DNA of 64,000 nt from positions 37,148,676 to 37,212,675 of the forward strand of contig CM028338.1 in NCBI GenBank assembly GCA_016647705.1, given 5' to 3'. This DNA is from Eucommia ulmoides. Taxonomy: Eukaryota; Streptophyta; Magnoliopsida; Garryales; Eucommiaceae. Below are positions 31,591 through 44,088 of this stretch, one piece after another. Numbering within the stretch: the first letter of the stretch is position 1; every line of letters begins with the position of its first letter. The notes beneath the pieces are model-generated. The model did not search any database, had not been told where the DNA came from, and was given only the letters and a program-made list of their open reading frames with translations. A program made the translations under genes and the position numbers.

Positions 31591-34500
31591 ATAGTGGTTA
31601 TCATGTGCAGAATTCCCAGACAAGATAAACCCTTGGGCCTGGTTATACAGTTGGATGTCTATTTGAACTCAGCAGTTTGCACATTCCACCTCAAACCCCT
31701 GCCACCCCATGTCCCTTCATCAACCTGTGCAACCTCACCACCACTACCACAACCACCTTCCTTATCTTCATCATCCTCCTCCTCCTTATCTGCATCGTCG
31801 CCATTGTTGCTAACACCATCCTATATTTAGCATTCTCAGTTAGGTTATATTTCATCTAACCGACTCAAATCGCTTATCTTTAGCGGTTAGTTAAGTTCCG
31901 TTCAACATGAGTCATTCAGTTGTATCCATTGCCAACTTGCAAAACAACGGGCCTTACGTTTCAATGAGAGTCAGTATATTTCTCCTACACCCTTTGATCT
32001 AGTTCATTCTGATTGGCAGCCTTCTTTTCATGCCACAATAGGTGGATCTCATTATTTGCTATCATTGTGGATGACTACTCTCAATATATATGGTTATTTC
32101 TTATTACAAATCGATCAAAACTATTTCAAATATATTATGAGTATTCTTCTATGGTTTAAACTCAATTTTCTCAAAATATCAAAATTTTTTTGCTCAAATA
32201 ATGCAATGGAATACAAGGATCGTGCTTTTCTCTACCTGCTTCACAAAATTAGCACGATACCCCACCGCTTATGTCCTAGTACATCCCAACAAAATAGACG
32301 AGCTGAACGTAAACATAGACACATTTTTTACACAGTTTATGTTCTCTTCATTTCTTCCTCTTATCCTGAGCGCTTTTGGGGTGAAGTTTCCCTAACGCAA
32401 TATTCAAAATAAATCGTGTTCCCTCTACAACAATTCAGCATCAAGCTCCATTGGAGCCTTTTTTTGGTCAACCTATCAATTACTCTAAACTCAAAATCTT
32501 TGGTTGCACTTGTTTTGTTCTTCTCAAACCATATAAACACAATAAGTGGAAACCAATGGCCCACCTATGTTGCTTTATAGGATATGGCATTGAACACAAA
32601 AGGTATCGGTATTAGGATCCCATCTCTCAAACTCTTCATATCCCTCATCACGTCATTTTTTGGGAACATCAAATATTTTCTTCCTTACGATCCTTTGATA
32701 CATCAACCCTTACTAACTCCAGATTCTTTACTGATTCATCTCGTAAGTTATTTCCTGATGATGTAGTTCCAAGTACAGTTGAGCCCACTCCTACACTACC
32801 AATTAAGCCCAGTCTCGCACCTTCAGCTGAGTCCACTCCAGTATCACTAGTTGAACCCACTCTAAAACTGTCAGCTGAACCTATTCTAGAACCACCAGCT
32901 AATATTACTCCTCCAACTCCATCGACTATGCATGAGACTTCTCCTATGACCGATGATTCTGCACCGACTCTTATGAGACTCACCCTCCAGATCACCATTG
33001 TCGCTCTAATAGGGAAACTCACCATCCCCCTTATCTCACTGATTATCATTGTGTTTCTACCATACTCAATCTATATGGGCCTCAATCCTATAGAAGGTTA
33101 GTATTAATCCTTTTTGGTATAAAGTAATAGACGAAGAACTTCAGGTCCTAGCTAAAACTCACACCTAGGATCTTGTTGACCTCTCGTTGGGAAAACTCCT
33201 ATTAGATGCAAATGGGTGTTTAAGATCAAAACACTTTTTGATGGATCCGTTGAAATCTAGAAAGCTCGACTTATTGCTAAGGGATTTTCTTTGGAATATG
33301 GCATTGACTATAAAGATATATTTGCTCCAGTAGCGAGGCTCAGATATATCCGTACTTTTCTTTTTGTCTCCGCCATTCGAAAATGGACTCTTTTTCAAAT
33401 AGATTTCAAGAATGCATTTCTCAATGGCGATCTTCTTGAGGAAGTTTACAGGCATACTCCTCTTGGCATAGTTGCTCCTCAACATAAAGTTTTTTGCCTT
33501 CGTCGTGCCTTATATGATCTAAAACAAGCTTCATATACCCGGTTCACAAAATTCATTACTATCATTCATCAGTTTGGGTTCACATCCAGTACTCATGATT
33601 CAGACCTGTTTATTAACTACACTGACAATGGTATTATCCTTCTGTTATTATACGTGAATGATATAATTATTACTGGAATGATTTATGCAGTATCTTTGAA
33701 CTCAAAAAGTTTCTCAATGGACAATTCAAGATGAAAGATCTTGGCCTGCTCATCTATTTTCTTGGTCTCAAAGTACCATTCGGTTCAGATGGATTTTTTT
33801 TTTAGGCCAAATATGTCTCTAATCTCTTATCTAAGGCTAGCATCACTGACTCCACAACTGCCAGTACTTCTCTAGAGCCGAATATCAGACTCACTCGACT
33901 AGATGGTTCACCTCTTCCAAATGTCACTTTATATCACTAACTAGTTGGAAGTTTGGTATACCTCACTGTCACTCACCCAGACATCGCATATGTCATCCAT
34001 CAAGTCAATCATTTATTGTCCGCTCCTCGGACCTCTCACTACTCAATTGTTCGTTGTATTCTTTGGTATATCAAGGATACCTTATTTCACAGACTTCATT
34101 TCTCAGCCCAGTCCGCTCTTAATTTATAAACTTATTCTAATGCCAATTGGGCTAGAGATCACACTGACAAACGTTAAACCATTGGTTATTGTTTCTTCTT
34201 GGGCAACTCTCTTATTTCTTGACGCAGTAAGAAACAAACTTTGGTTGCTCGCTCCAATATTGAAGTTGAATACCATGTCATCGCAAATGCAGCACAAGAA
34301 CTACTTTGAATTCGTTGGCTCCTCATTGACATAGGAGTCTCCTCTCCTACTACCATTATTCTACATTGTGGCAATAAGAGTGTTATTCAGATCGCATATA
34401 ATAATGTCTTCCACAAGTGTACAAAAACACACTAAGACTGATTGTCACTTCATTTGTCACCACATTCTCCAAAATATTGTTTATTTATAATCCGTCAGTT

Positions 34501-34613
34501 CAGCTGATCAGACAGCAGATACTTTCACGAAGACTCATCTATCCGGAAGCTTTTATACTCTGGTTTCCAAACTCAAGTTCACGTTTCATTTACCGCCTTG
34601 AGTTTTAGGGGAG
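31591..34613 (+). pseudogene. Copia pol: gag-pre-integrase, integrase, RT and RNase H (broken)
   Basis: Gag-pre-integrase traces are near 31600-31720. Integrase spans about 31860-32560 with multiple frameshifts; VDDYSQYIWLF near 32065, then TSQQNRRAERKHRHI at 32283-32325, where the usual TSQQNGRAERKHRHI has one change. RT spans about 33180-33790 with FAPVARLRYIRTFL, FQIDFKNAFLNGDLLEEVY and LLLYVNDIIITG. The last has Asn for the first Asp of the YVDD box, so it is inactive. RNase H remnants run from 34100 to 34600. The polypurine tract TTTTAGGGGAG ends at 34613. Confidence 0.85.
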
Positions 34614-34676
34614 TGTTAATATATGTATATGGGTTTGGCCCATTAGGTTAAAACTCTAACCCTAGGGTTTTCCTAG

Positions 34677-34737
<61 letters not shown>

Positions 34738-34810
34738 CATTATTGTACTTTTTGTAAATATCAATATATCGTTAATGTTCCCAACTTTCCATCTCTCAAT
34801 TATCTTAACA
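34614..34810 (+). mobile_element. 3' LTR of the copia element (197 bp)
   Basis: It starts TGTTAATATATG after the polypurine tract and ends TCTTAACA. An AT microsatellite at 34679-34734 makes it longer than the 5' LTR. Confidence 0.82.
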
Positions 34811-35104
34811 AAAGGATTAGAAACATAAGGATTGGATCAGAAAAGAAAAAAAAAATATTTTCTTTTTTCACATTTCTATTTCTATTTGTTAGGTTACTGG
34901 GAACAAAAGGTGAAATTTATTTAACACAAAACTAAGGCACGATCTGTATAATGTTTTTGTTCTCTAATTTAAGTTTTATTCCCTTTTTAATAGTGAATAA
35001 AAACAGAAACTAGAAAAATTTGTTGGGATGTTCTTATATTGTGAGAACAAATTTTTTGGGTACAAAAAGGATTTCATTTCTAGGCCGCAATTTCTTGGTA
35101 AAAA

Positions 35105-35267
35105 AGTGGGGCCCAGTTGTTTTCGGCTAACGTTTCTCGTTTTGATGGCGGTTTGTGGGGTTAGAACGATTTTGAGCGTGATTTAGACAGTCAGGATTAG
35201 GCTAGTTTGTCAAATGCTTTATGCTGGTGGATCATTTTGGTTGTCTCATAGCGACTCTAGCCAGTGA
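35105..35267 (+). pseudogene. Duplicated fragment of MFS gene exon 3
   Basis: It corresponds to codons from VGPNCFRVTFLVLAAVCGVG to the stop of the gene at 29452-29613. Changes include a TAG stop in place of Leu in the SVILTVRIRP segment and several missense changes. It has no upstream exons or start. It is non-functional and part of the tandem duplication. Confidence 0.88.
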
Positions 35268-35857
35268 GTGGATTTCTATTTTTGTTCCATATTTCAATTT
35301 TTGTTCTAATACTTTTTAATAATTGTTTGGGAACTGAATGAAAATAGCTTCTTCTTGTTCTCATTTTTCTATTTCCGTTCCCGGAAAACATAAAATTTAG
35401 AACAGAAAAACAAAAGCCACATATATATTTTTGGTTCCTAGATTTTTGTATCTAGAAATAGAAGTACCAGATTAGAAAAGAAAAGAAAAAAAAAATGCTT
35501 ATGTTCTGTTCCGAAAGTTTTGAAACACATTTTGGGGACAAAACAAAAAATGCTTTCTATTTTCTAATTTTTGTTGTTGTTTGTTAGTTATTGGGAACAA
35601 AAAGTGAAATTTGTGAACACAAAACTAAGACATGGTCGGTAAAATATTTTTGTTCGCTAATTTATGTTTTATTCCCTTTAAACAGGGAACCGAAAAAGAA
35701 AAAAGAAAAATATGTTTGGATGTTCTTATATTGTGAAAACAAATTTTTTGGGTACAAAAACGAAATTTCATTTCTAGGCCGCACATTTTTTCTTAAAATA
35801 TGCCAAATTTTCAATTATGAGTTTTGTTGGTATTATTTGAGATGCTACAACATGACT

Positions 35858-35965
35858 TGATTTTTTTTTACTTTTTTTGTACATATGTTAGAAGATGGGA
35901 TAGAACTCTAGATCTTCCACAAGGAAAGTAAACTAGATATCCACTAAGCTACAAGTTTTGGGATA
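35858..35965 (-). mobile_element. Short tRNA-derived SINE
   Basis: On the minus strand TAGCTTAGTGG (plus 35941-35951) fits a pol III A box and AGTTCTATCCC (plus 35898-35908) a B box, with A-rich sequence at the end (plus 35860-35880). It is about 100 bp and related to the remnant at 22295-22425. Confidence 0.55.
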
Positions 35966-35989
35966 CTCTGACTTGATTGATAACATATT

Positions 35990-36395
35990 TCTATCATTTT
36001 ATTATTATCCCATCACAACCAAAGTAAATATTTCTATTACCGTCACCACCACAATATATATTCATTATTACCACTGTCACTACTACAACAAATATTTGTT
36101 AACTATAGCCACCATCGCAGCAAATATTTACTATCACCGCTGCTACCACCACAGGAAACATTAACTATTATCGCCGCCGCCGCCACAACAAACAGTTACC
36201 ATTGCACTTCCATCATCAAATAAAACATTTACGATCATCACCACTGCCACCATCACATCAAATATTCATCGTCAACCGCCCCACAGTCAATATTTATTGT
36301 CACTACTATCACCACAATAAATACTTACAATCACCGCTACCATCATAGCAAATATTCACCATTACTATCGTCACCGTCACAACAAACTAAAGGGA
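35990..36395 (+). repeat. Trinucleotide-rich minisatellite (CAC/ACC strand)
   Basis: Irregular units of about 30-40 bases combine CACCRCCAC-type triplets with 'aacaaatatt', for example 'ctactacaacaaatatt' and 'caccgctgctaccacc'. It ends near 'caacaaactaaagg'. An inverted relative is at 53035-53440. Confidence 0.7.
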
Positions 36396-36404
36396 TCATA
36401 TATT

Positions 36405-36965
36405 ACAACTAGATGATCTATGCAGTGGAATAAAAATTAAATCATAATACTACTAGAGTATTTTTCGATAATATCCACACACTCGTTTACAACTCGTTTC
36501 TCGTTTCTTCTCTCGTCGGCAAGAAAAATACTACTAGAGTAATTTTTGATAATATCCACACACTCACTAACCAAGGCTACTTAAATTTTCTATAATCTGA
36601 TGGGGATAGAAACCTTTAGAGGTATCAACGCATATTTATAGAGGAAATCCCAAATGGTGTGTCCATTCTAATGGGTGTCTACCGAAAGGGTATGTCCGTT
36701 CCAATGGGTGTCTAACGAATAAACATGATCCTTAAAATCAAAGGTACATCTATTCACATGATGATTATCCATAAAACATGGGAGTCATGTGGACGTTCCA
36801 CGGGTTTACCCGACCTGCTCCATAATCCAACAAATTGTGATTCAAATAAAATTTGTTAAAAAATAATCATTGAATTTTATTCGCTAAATGATTTGGCTCA
36901 TATGTTGAATATCCCGATAACATTCTTTTTTTTTTTGTATTTTCACACACTACTAATTTGCTAAT
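36405..36965. other. Unassigned stretch left of the nest
   Basis: It contains a short direct duplication ('aatactactagagta...atccacacactc' at about 36447 and 36528, 83 bases apart) and 'atgggtgtctaccgaa / atgggtgtctaacgaa' at about 36680 and 36710. It has the feel of a retroelement LTR, but no borders or primer site were found. Confidence 0.35.
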
Positions 36966-37229
36966 ATGTTGAATTCAACATCGTCAGTGATCACGGATAA
37001 ATTAAGAGAGGTTACTTCTGATATGAGACTCGACAAGTCGCTACCGATTTGTAAAGAAAACAATGATGCATTAACTCACCTTGGACAAATAACAATTTCT
37101 CATGAGATCGAAGAGAAAGCAAAAGTAGTTTCCACTGGTGATTTACCATCATTTGACCTAAATATGTCCCGACAATTTAAAGATGGGGTCTCTAACTGGG
37201 TAGTGAATCAGGTATTTGGAGACAGTTGA
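36966..37229 (+). pseudogene. Unidentified 87-residue ORF, interrupted downstream by the nest
   Basis: The ORF starts MLNSTSSVITDKLREV and includes GDLPSFDLNMSRQFKDG. The PSFDLxxS wording recalls peptides in plant transposon proteins, but this is a weak memory. After its stop another frame stays open (QLIEVKAKLIQEVEDMK) up to 37273, where an old solo LTR enters. Beyond that LTR, 50993-51117 is again open with a charged, helix-like sequence. It is probably one ORF of an unknown TE or gene, broken by insertion and frameshift. Confidence 0.35.
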
Positions 37230-37411
37230 TTGAGGTAAAAGCCAAACTTATTCAAGAAGTTGAGGATATGAAACGTTGAGATATTATGTTTTGATGATGT
37301 CATACTGTGGACGTCAATGTAATGTAATGACTTATATCATGCTTATATGTCTGCATGATTATATCTTTTGTGATTATGTAACTACAGTATACACATGTAT
37401 GGAAGACATAA

Positions 37412-39458
37412 TGTTGGCCCAGTAGAATACCCAAGAGGGGGGGTGAATTGAGTAATTAAAAAATATTATTAGAATATAATTGAATAAATCAAATAATTAA
37501 TTTTATACCTAAATTAATTATTATCTTTATACCATAGCAGAATTATAATAAATCTAAGTGCATACCCAAACAACAAAAATAACTAAAAATATTGCAGTAC
37601 ACAAAATATTTATACTGGTTCACCAAGCTACTCTTAGCTAATCCAGTCCCTCGAACTCCACGGAGATCGCACCCACTAAAACCAAGATCCCTTTAAAGGT
37701 AGGAACCAAACCCGTACACCGATTCTTTTACAGGTTCATAATCAACCTTTACAATTTCTTTTTTTCAGGCTAAGGAAGAACCTCTACTTTTTACAGGTTA
37801 AAGAATAACCTAATTCTTTTTAACACTAAGACTCAATAATCAAAACCTCACCAAAATACTCTAATTATCCTTTTACCCGGTAAGGATTGAACTGTTACAA
37901 AATCACTCAAAAAACACAATTCTTATCCAAGAAGAATCACTACCTCAATCATTTTACAGGAAGAGACTGAAATCCAACTACCCTTGATTAAATATCTTCA
38001 ATGATATTTAATCCGTCACAACTCACCAATTCACAAATTGATAAGCAATAAATCTCACACGGAGCTTCTACCACCCCAGATAAATAAAAACTCAATTAAT
38101 ATCCCAACTAGTGATAGAAATTTGTGAGATACAAAAATCTAATTTTAACAAGAATATGGGTAGCAAATTGGAGCACGTAATCAGATTCAAGAAATTGTTT
38201 AAAAGAATATTTTCTTCAAAAATTAAAAACAATTTCCAAAATAAAATAATAAACAATATGGAAAGATCTCACCCGGAATTCACAAAATTAATTATTAGAA
38301 CAGTATAGCTTCAAATCCTGTATCAGCAAGAATAGATAGCAATTGATTCATAAAATCACTCTTAGAAAAACTCACAATATCGAAGAATACTAACTCTTAT
38401 AAAAGCTCTCTCAAAATGATATGAATGATTAACTCTCTTAGAATGATTAATTTTTCTAATAAAATTCACAGGTCTATTTAAAGGAATATGTAATCAGTCT
38501 TCTAAAGATTAGTTTACAAGTGTCATGACAATAAAAAACTCTTATAGACCCCTTATAATATAAAAACTTCATTTAGGTTCAATTTCACTTAAAAACATCT
38601 TTCGAATCTTCTAATTAAACCCCCAAAGTTTTTCTCAATCAAAATAAATAAGTATAGAATCTATTTCAAGCACCAAATTGATAAACATTAATATTTAATG
38701 AACCATATTGAAAGGATTTAATTAGTATATGAACCATATCTTAAATATAGAGAATATCCCTTAAATCTATCTCAAATCCTAACAAAAAATGGCTACTCTT
38801 GGATTTAAACTCAGATCAAACTATATCTTGAAACAGCACATTCGGTCGATTGCCCAGTTGACTACCCAACTCAACTTGCAACCAAACTATCGCCGCAACG
38901 AGCATAGGTCGACCACCCGGTCGACTCACAGATTCAGAGAGTTTGTCATACTTCCACCAGTCGACCTGTCGGTCGACTCTTCGATTGAGGATGTTTCAGC
39001 TTCTTTCTCTGGTCGACTCCTCAGTCTTATTCTGAATCTCTTCTCTGATCTCGTTTATAACTCACTTTCTTTTATGATTTAGCCCCTTTATCCATTTTTA
39101 TCTTTCAATAAGCTCCACTAATATTCTTATATTCCATTTTAGTCGTTCAAAAATATTTCTTTTCAATTCATATAGGAGCAATTAATCATACTTAATGAAA
39201 ACACACATAAAAGATAAAATTCATTTTGTGTCATGTGTGTGTACCTAAATGGGATATTAAGAGTTAATATTTACCTAGGTTGTTTTCCCTAATTTCTTCA
39301 AACTCTTAATACTTCTTCATTATCTTAATATCTTCATTTAGCATCCATTCAAATTGACATCTTCATTACTGGAACTTTAAATTATTGAAACACTTGATCA
39401 AATATTAGTTCCACCAAAACATCAATACTTAATGGTAATCAAAATCTTAAGATCAACA
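37412..39458 (-). mobile_element. 3' LTR of the pol-less Sirevirus-like element (2047 bp)
   Basis: The plus strand starts TGTTGGCCCAG and ends GATCAACA. It is colinear with 45514-47618. It has one GTCGAC-rich block (38845-39025) where the 5' LTR has an extra unit. It contains only meaningless ORFs. Confidence 0.85.
38845..39025. repeat. GTCGAC palindrome cluster in 3' LTR
   Basis: Several copies of CGGTCGACTC/AGTCGACC words stand in pairs about 10-20 bases apart. The same cluster is in the 5' LTR (46950-47180), in the nested solo LTR (41310-41480) and upstream of the second ORF (43855-43945). Confidence 0.75.
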
Positions 39459-40180
39459 ATCTTTCTATTTTTTATGATGACAATTAACTTTGATATTTTC
39501 TTTAAAATAAAATATAATCACACTCTCCCTGAATACGAGGACGGGTTCTTTAACTCATTTAGGCATCATAAGGAAGATTTATAAAACATAATTCAAAAAT
39601 ACTCAATAAAGCACAATTTTTTAAATTTCTCCCTTTTGATTAAAATACAATTTTAGAATACTCCCCCTAAATAAAACAAATAAAACATCCCTAATTTCTC
39701 CCTCTTCGTCATCTTCAAAAACAAATATAGGTAGAAAAAGAGAAAACAACACACTCTAGGCAACATAATAATAAGCTCATTGGATCAACTTTTAAAAATT
39801 TAATCTCTTTTAAGCATAAAATATTTTCTTTATAAATAAATATCACATCAACTCAAATTTAAAAAAAAAAAAAAAAAATTATCATATCAAAACCATTTTC
39901 AACAAATAAGATGTGGATCATCATTAGAGATAATAAATCTAACCAATTGGATCAAGTCTAGGCAATTCATCAAAATCTAAACACTAACAGTTAATGAAAT
40001 CCAAATAACCTAGATTAACTATTACAGACCAAAAAAATATATTGTGGATCATGTCTGAATAGAAACACAGAGATAAAATCTAAGGAGGGCTTTGTCTAGA
40101 GAAGTGATAATAAAGTCATGTCGGACTAGTGGCTGACTACTGTGAATACAGAACACCTGGCTGAATAATTAAACCTGGAG
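39459..40180. other. Non-coding segment before the 3' LTR
   Basis: About 720 bases between the 3' LTR and the second ORF. A purine-rich stretch on the minus strand next to the LTR (about 39459-39475, AAAAAATAGAAAGAT) may be the polypurine tract. Nothing else was recognised. Confidence 0.4.
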
Positions 40181-40870
40181 TCATCTACTGATGAAGTGGT
40201 GTTGACGGAACTCCTCCAGATGGCCCAACTCCAGATGGTCTTGTTCTTGATGGCTCTGCTGCAGTAGGTCCTCCAAAGGACTGCTATGCTCCATACATAG
40301 GATGGCCGACAAAATGGGACTGAGCGCTATACTGCTGCTGGTGCCCATGATGAAATGACTGTATGTATTGAAACATTTGGTCCAGACTTCTCGTGACTTT
40401 TCCAAATCCAGCTTCTATATTCATATTCATCTGAACCACTTTATTTTCCAGACTAGTCATCCTCTCATCCATTAAATCATCATGAATTCTCAAATCATCA
40501 ATCTGATCATGAAGATAGTCCATCTTCTGATCCAAGCTCATCTCTCCTTCAGTTTCTTCTTCTTCCCCTTCTGCAGCCTATACTCTCTACCTTTTCTGAG
40601 ACCTCTTCCTTACCCATCCCTTTCTTTTGAACTCATACCCCATCAATGAATCATTTTGAACATTGATCCATCCTCGTGTGGTTGTCAAAAACCTCTGCTC
40701 ATCAGGATCAACTATTATTCCAAAGTTATCAAATATCTTCTGGAGTGCATCTGCATAAGGTAGTATTCCTGAGGGTTTGTTAACGTAATGCATCATATGC
40801 TCCATCATGATATGGGGTAAGTCCAGCTTTTCCCCTTCCACAATTTCATTCATCAAGTACAAATCAAAGT

Positions 40871-42972
40871 TGTTGATCCCGAGATTTTGATGAATAATTA
40901 AGTATTAATGTTTTAGTGGAACTAATGTTTGATCAAGTATTTCAGTGATTTAAAGTTCCAGTAATGAAGATATCAAATGGAATGAATGCTTAATGAAGAT
41001 ATCAAGATGATGAAGAAGTATTAAGAGTTTAAAAAAATTAGGGAAAATAACTCAGGTAAATATTAACTCTTAATATGCCATTTAGGAACACACACATAGC
41101 ACAAAATGAATCTTATCTTTTATGTGTGTTTTGTTAAGTATATTTAATTGCTCCTATGTGAATTAAAAAAGAAATATTTTTGAATGACTAAAATGGAATA
41201 TTAGAATATTAGTGGAGCTTATTTAATGATAAAAATGGATAAATGGGCGAAATCATAAAAGAAAGTAAGTTAAAAACGAGATCAGAGAAGTGATTCAAAA
41301 GAAAGCAGTCGAATGAGAAGTCGACCGGAGAAAGAAGATAAAACATCCTAAATTGAAGAGTCGACCGACCGGTCGACCCGTGAAAATATCTGAACTCTCT
41401 GATTCTGCTAGTCGACCGAGCAGTCGACCTATGCTCGCTGCGGTAATGGTTTGGCTGGAAGTGGCGTTGGGCAGTCGATTGGGTAGTCAACTGAATGTGC
41501 TGGTTCAGGATATTGTTTGATCCAATTTTAAATCTAAAAGTAGCCGTTTTTTGTTAGGATTTGAGAGAGATTTAAGAGATATTCTCTATATTTAAGATAT
41601 AGTTCATATACTAATTAAATTCTTTTAATATAGTTCATCAAATATTAATGTTTCTCAATTTGGTACTTGAAATAGATTCTATTCTTCTTAAATGAGATTG
41701 AGAAATACTTTGGGGATTTAATTAAGAGATTTAAAAGTTGTTTTTAAGTGAGATTGAACCTAAATGAAGTCATTATGATACAAGGGGTCTATATGTGCTA
41801 TTATTTGTCATGACACATGTAAACTAGCCGTTAAAATACTGATTTCATATTCCTATATATGGACCTACGAATTTCATATATCAAAAAATAGTAAACAAGA
41901 GAGAAATTATATCATATCATATTGTGAGCTTTTATAAGAGTTATCCATCTGAAATATTGTGAGTTTTTCTGAGAGACGATCTTGAAGATCAACTGTTGTT
42001 AATTTTTGCCACTACCGGATTTAAAGTTACATCGTTCTAATTATTTTTTTTGTGGATTCCGGATAAGATCTTTCCAATTATATTCTTTCATTGCATTATT
42101 TGATTATTGTTTAGAAATTGATCTTAGAAATTGTTTTTGATTTGTTAAAGAAAATATTTTTACAAATAATTTCTTGAATCTGATTACGTGCTCCAATTTG
42201 CTACCCATATCATGTTAAAATTAGAGTTTTTGTATCTCATGTTTTTCTATCACTAGTTGGGATATTGATTGAGTTATTGTTTATTTAGAGTGGTAGAAGT
42301 TCCGAGTGAGATTTCCTTCTTATCAATTTTTGTATTGGTGAGTTGTGACAGATTAAATACTGTTGGGGGCATTTAATCAAGGGTAGTCGGGTTTCAGTCT
42401 CTTCCTGTAAAGATATTGAGGTAGTAATTCTTCCTGTATAGAATTAGTTTAAGTGATTTATAAAGGTTCCATCCTTACTTGGGAAAATGGTAATTGGAGT
42501 GTTTTGAGAGGTTTTGATTCTTGAGCCTAAGATATAAAAAGAGTTAGGTTAATCTTTAGTCAGTAAAAAGATAGGTTATTCTTTAGCCTGTAAAAAATAG
42601 AGGTTCTTCCTTAGTCTGGGAAAAGGATATTGTAAAGGTTGATTCTGAGCTTGTAAAAGAATCGGTGTGCAGGTTTGGTTCCTATCTTTAAAGAAATTTT
42701 GGTTTTAGTAGGTGCGACCTCCGTGGAGCTCGGAGGACTGGATTAGTCAAGAGTAACTTGGTGAACCTGTATAAATCTTTTGTGTGCTGAATTATTAATT
42801 TGTTTATTTTTGCTATTTGGATGTGCGCTTAGATTTATTATAATTCTGTTGTGGTATAAAGATAATAATTAATTTAGGCATAAAATTAATTATTTCATTT
42901 ATTCAAGTTTTATTCTGATATATTTTTAATTATCCAATTCACCCCCCCCTTGGGTATTCTACTGGGCCAACA
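40871..42972 (+). mobile_element. Sirevirus-type solo LTR nested in the second ORF (2102 bp)
   Basis: It starts TGTTGATCCC and ends GGGCCAACA, flanked by AAAGT at 40866-40870 and AAAGT at 42973-42977, a perfect 5-bp duplication. It belongs to the same LTR family as 37412-39458 and 45514-47618 but is in opposite orientation. No primer site follows. It breaks the second ORF, whose codons continue on both sides. Confidence 0.9.
41310..41480. repeat. GTCGAC palindrome cluster in the nested solo LTR
   Basis: Words AGTCGACCGG, GTCGACCGACCGGTCGACC and AGTCGACCGAGCAGTCGACC occur within 170 bases. This is the best preserved cluster of the four. Confidence 0.8.
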
Positions 42973-43829
42973 AAAGTCATTCACATTAGCATGACTTCCT
43001 CCTCTAGGCACAATTGAATAGGTCAGCACTAAGTGAAGCGATGCTCAATGGATAACGAACCTATTTTGTCTTCCTCTAAATCAATTTTTTCCGCAACTGC
43101 CATTCTATTAAAACTTCTTGAAAGCCAATGAGAAGTATTATATGGAAATACATCTCCTTTTGGTATTTCCAAAATGTGGCTTAACAATACTGCATCGAAA
43201 TGAATTACTGTTCCTTTAACAAAAGATTTAATTTCAAGATCATTGAAGGTCATATTACTGTAAAACATCCGTACCCATACTGACATCCACTCTTCTTTTT
43301 GATTGACAAACTCAATCCATCCCAAATTTCTAAAATACGCTTCAATATCAATGTTTTTCTCTTTTAACTCAACAAAATCAGTGGGTTTGCAACCTAACAC
43401 CCTTCGATTAACAAATTCATCATTGTATCTTCTCTCAGCCTCTTCACTTCGAAAATGAACAGTGTCAAACTTAGGCCTATTCGCACGACTCTTGTTTCTA
43501 GGCATTTTTGCACAATCTCAAGCAACCAAACTAGAATATCTCAATAAACCAAAGCCAACCAACCAATTAATTCGAAAATAATCAAACAAGCTATGGTCAA
43601 TCCACAAGAACAGCCGAAACCCTAGAATAAGAGAAAACCAACCTGTTTCGCGAGAGAAAGAACACTTCCAACAGAAATTCGAGCCTTAGACTTGTTGATT
43701 CATCCAAAACTTCTTCATATCTGAGCTGAAATTGATTGATTTCGTGAGATTTAGGCCTGGGCAAACTTGGGAGAATAAGGGTTTTAAGAGAAAAAGAGTT
43801 TTGTGGTTTTGATGAAATGAATTAAAGAA

Positions 43830-43950
43830 GTCAGGTTTTTATATCTCGATACAATCGGTCGATCGCTCAGTCGACTGGCTGAGTAAGAGTAACTTCTGGG
43901 ATTCGAACCTGAAACCTTCGGTCGACTGATCAGTCGACTGTTCATTTCTA
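43830..43950 (-). promoter_or_regulatory. Possible internal promoter of the second ORF with GTCGAC palindromes
   Basis: On the minus strand ATATAAAAACC (plus 43841-43851) is a good TATA box about 340 bases before the ORF start. Just upstream of it lie CGGTCGATCGCTCAGTCGAC (plus 43857-43876) and CGGTCGACTGATCAGTCGAC (plus 43919-43938). A pyrimidine-rich leader follows. Promoter activity is inferred. Confidence 0.45.
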
Positions 43951-44088
43951 TTTTGTTCAATTTTATGCATTTAAACCTAATTTGATCCTCTTAGCTCAAT
44001 TTTTTACCTCTTATGTTGATCCACATAAATTTTAAAGAATTTACTCACACATTTCAACACACACACACACACATACATTTGCAAATGT

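Larger units (their letters stand above)
29819..34810 (+). mobile_element. Ty1/copia retrotransposon with short LTRs (decayed)
   Basis: The 5' LTR is 29819-29976 and the 3' LTR 34614-34810, both starting TGTTAATATAT and sharing 'gttaaaac', 'ctagggtttt/ctagggtttc' and 'tatctccattat'. AAATG (29814-29818) and AAAGG (34811-34815) form a 5-bp target duplication with one mismatch. The primer site TGGTATTAAGAGCC follows the 5' LTR. Coding order is gag-pre-integrase, integrase, RT, RNase H, as in copia elements. About 5 kb in all. Confidence 0.88.
29452..35790 (+). repeat. Tandem duplication of the MFS gene 3' end, first unit split by a copia element
   Basis: Unit 1 is 29452-29818 plus 34811-35104 (end of exon 3, 3' UTR and about 500 bases downstream). 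Unit 2 is 35105-35790. Both start GTGGGGCCCA and end near 'ttctaggccgca'. The copia element 29819-34810 sits only in unit 1, so it arrived after the duplication. Each unit is about 660-690 bp. Confidence 0.85.
40181..43505 (-). pseudogene. Second ORF: 'putative plant transposon protein'-like, split by a solo LTR
   Basis: The N-terminal part is 43029-43505 (MPRNKSRANRPKFDTVHFRS...), with ERRYNDEFVNRRVL, YFRNLGWIEFVN and the GTVIHFDAVLLSHILEI segment. After a frameshift near 43050 and removal of the solo LTR (40871-42972) it continues at 40862 as LMNEIVEGEKLDLPHIMMEH and GILPYADALQKIFDNFGIIV. A coiled-coil-like C-terminal stretch follows (40284-40541). The plan fits the family often named 'putative plant transposon protein', 'Athila ORF1' or 'envelope-like', of unknown function, found in plant LTR elements. 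It lies where Sireviruses would have an ORF after pol. Confidence 0.7.

Noticed and set aside
32669..33049. 126-residue minus-strand ORF in the copia element
   Set aside because: Antisense of the Pro/Ser/Thr-rich linker between integrase and RT; Gly/Val-rich shadow.
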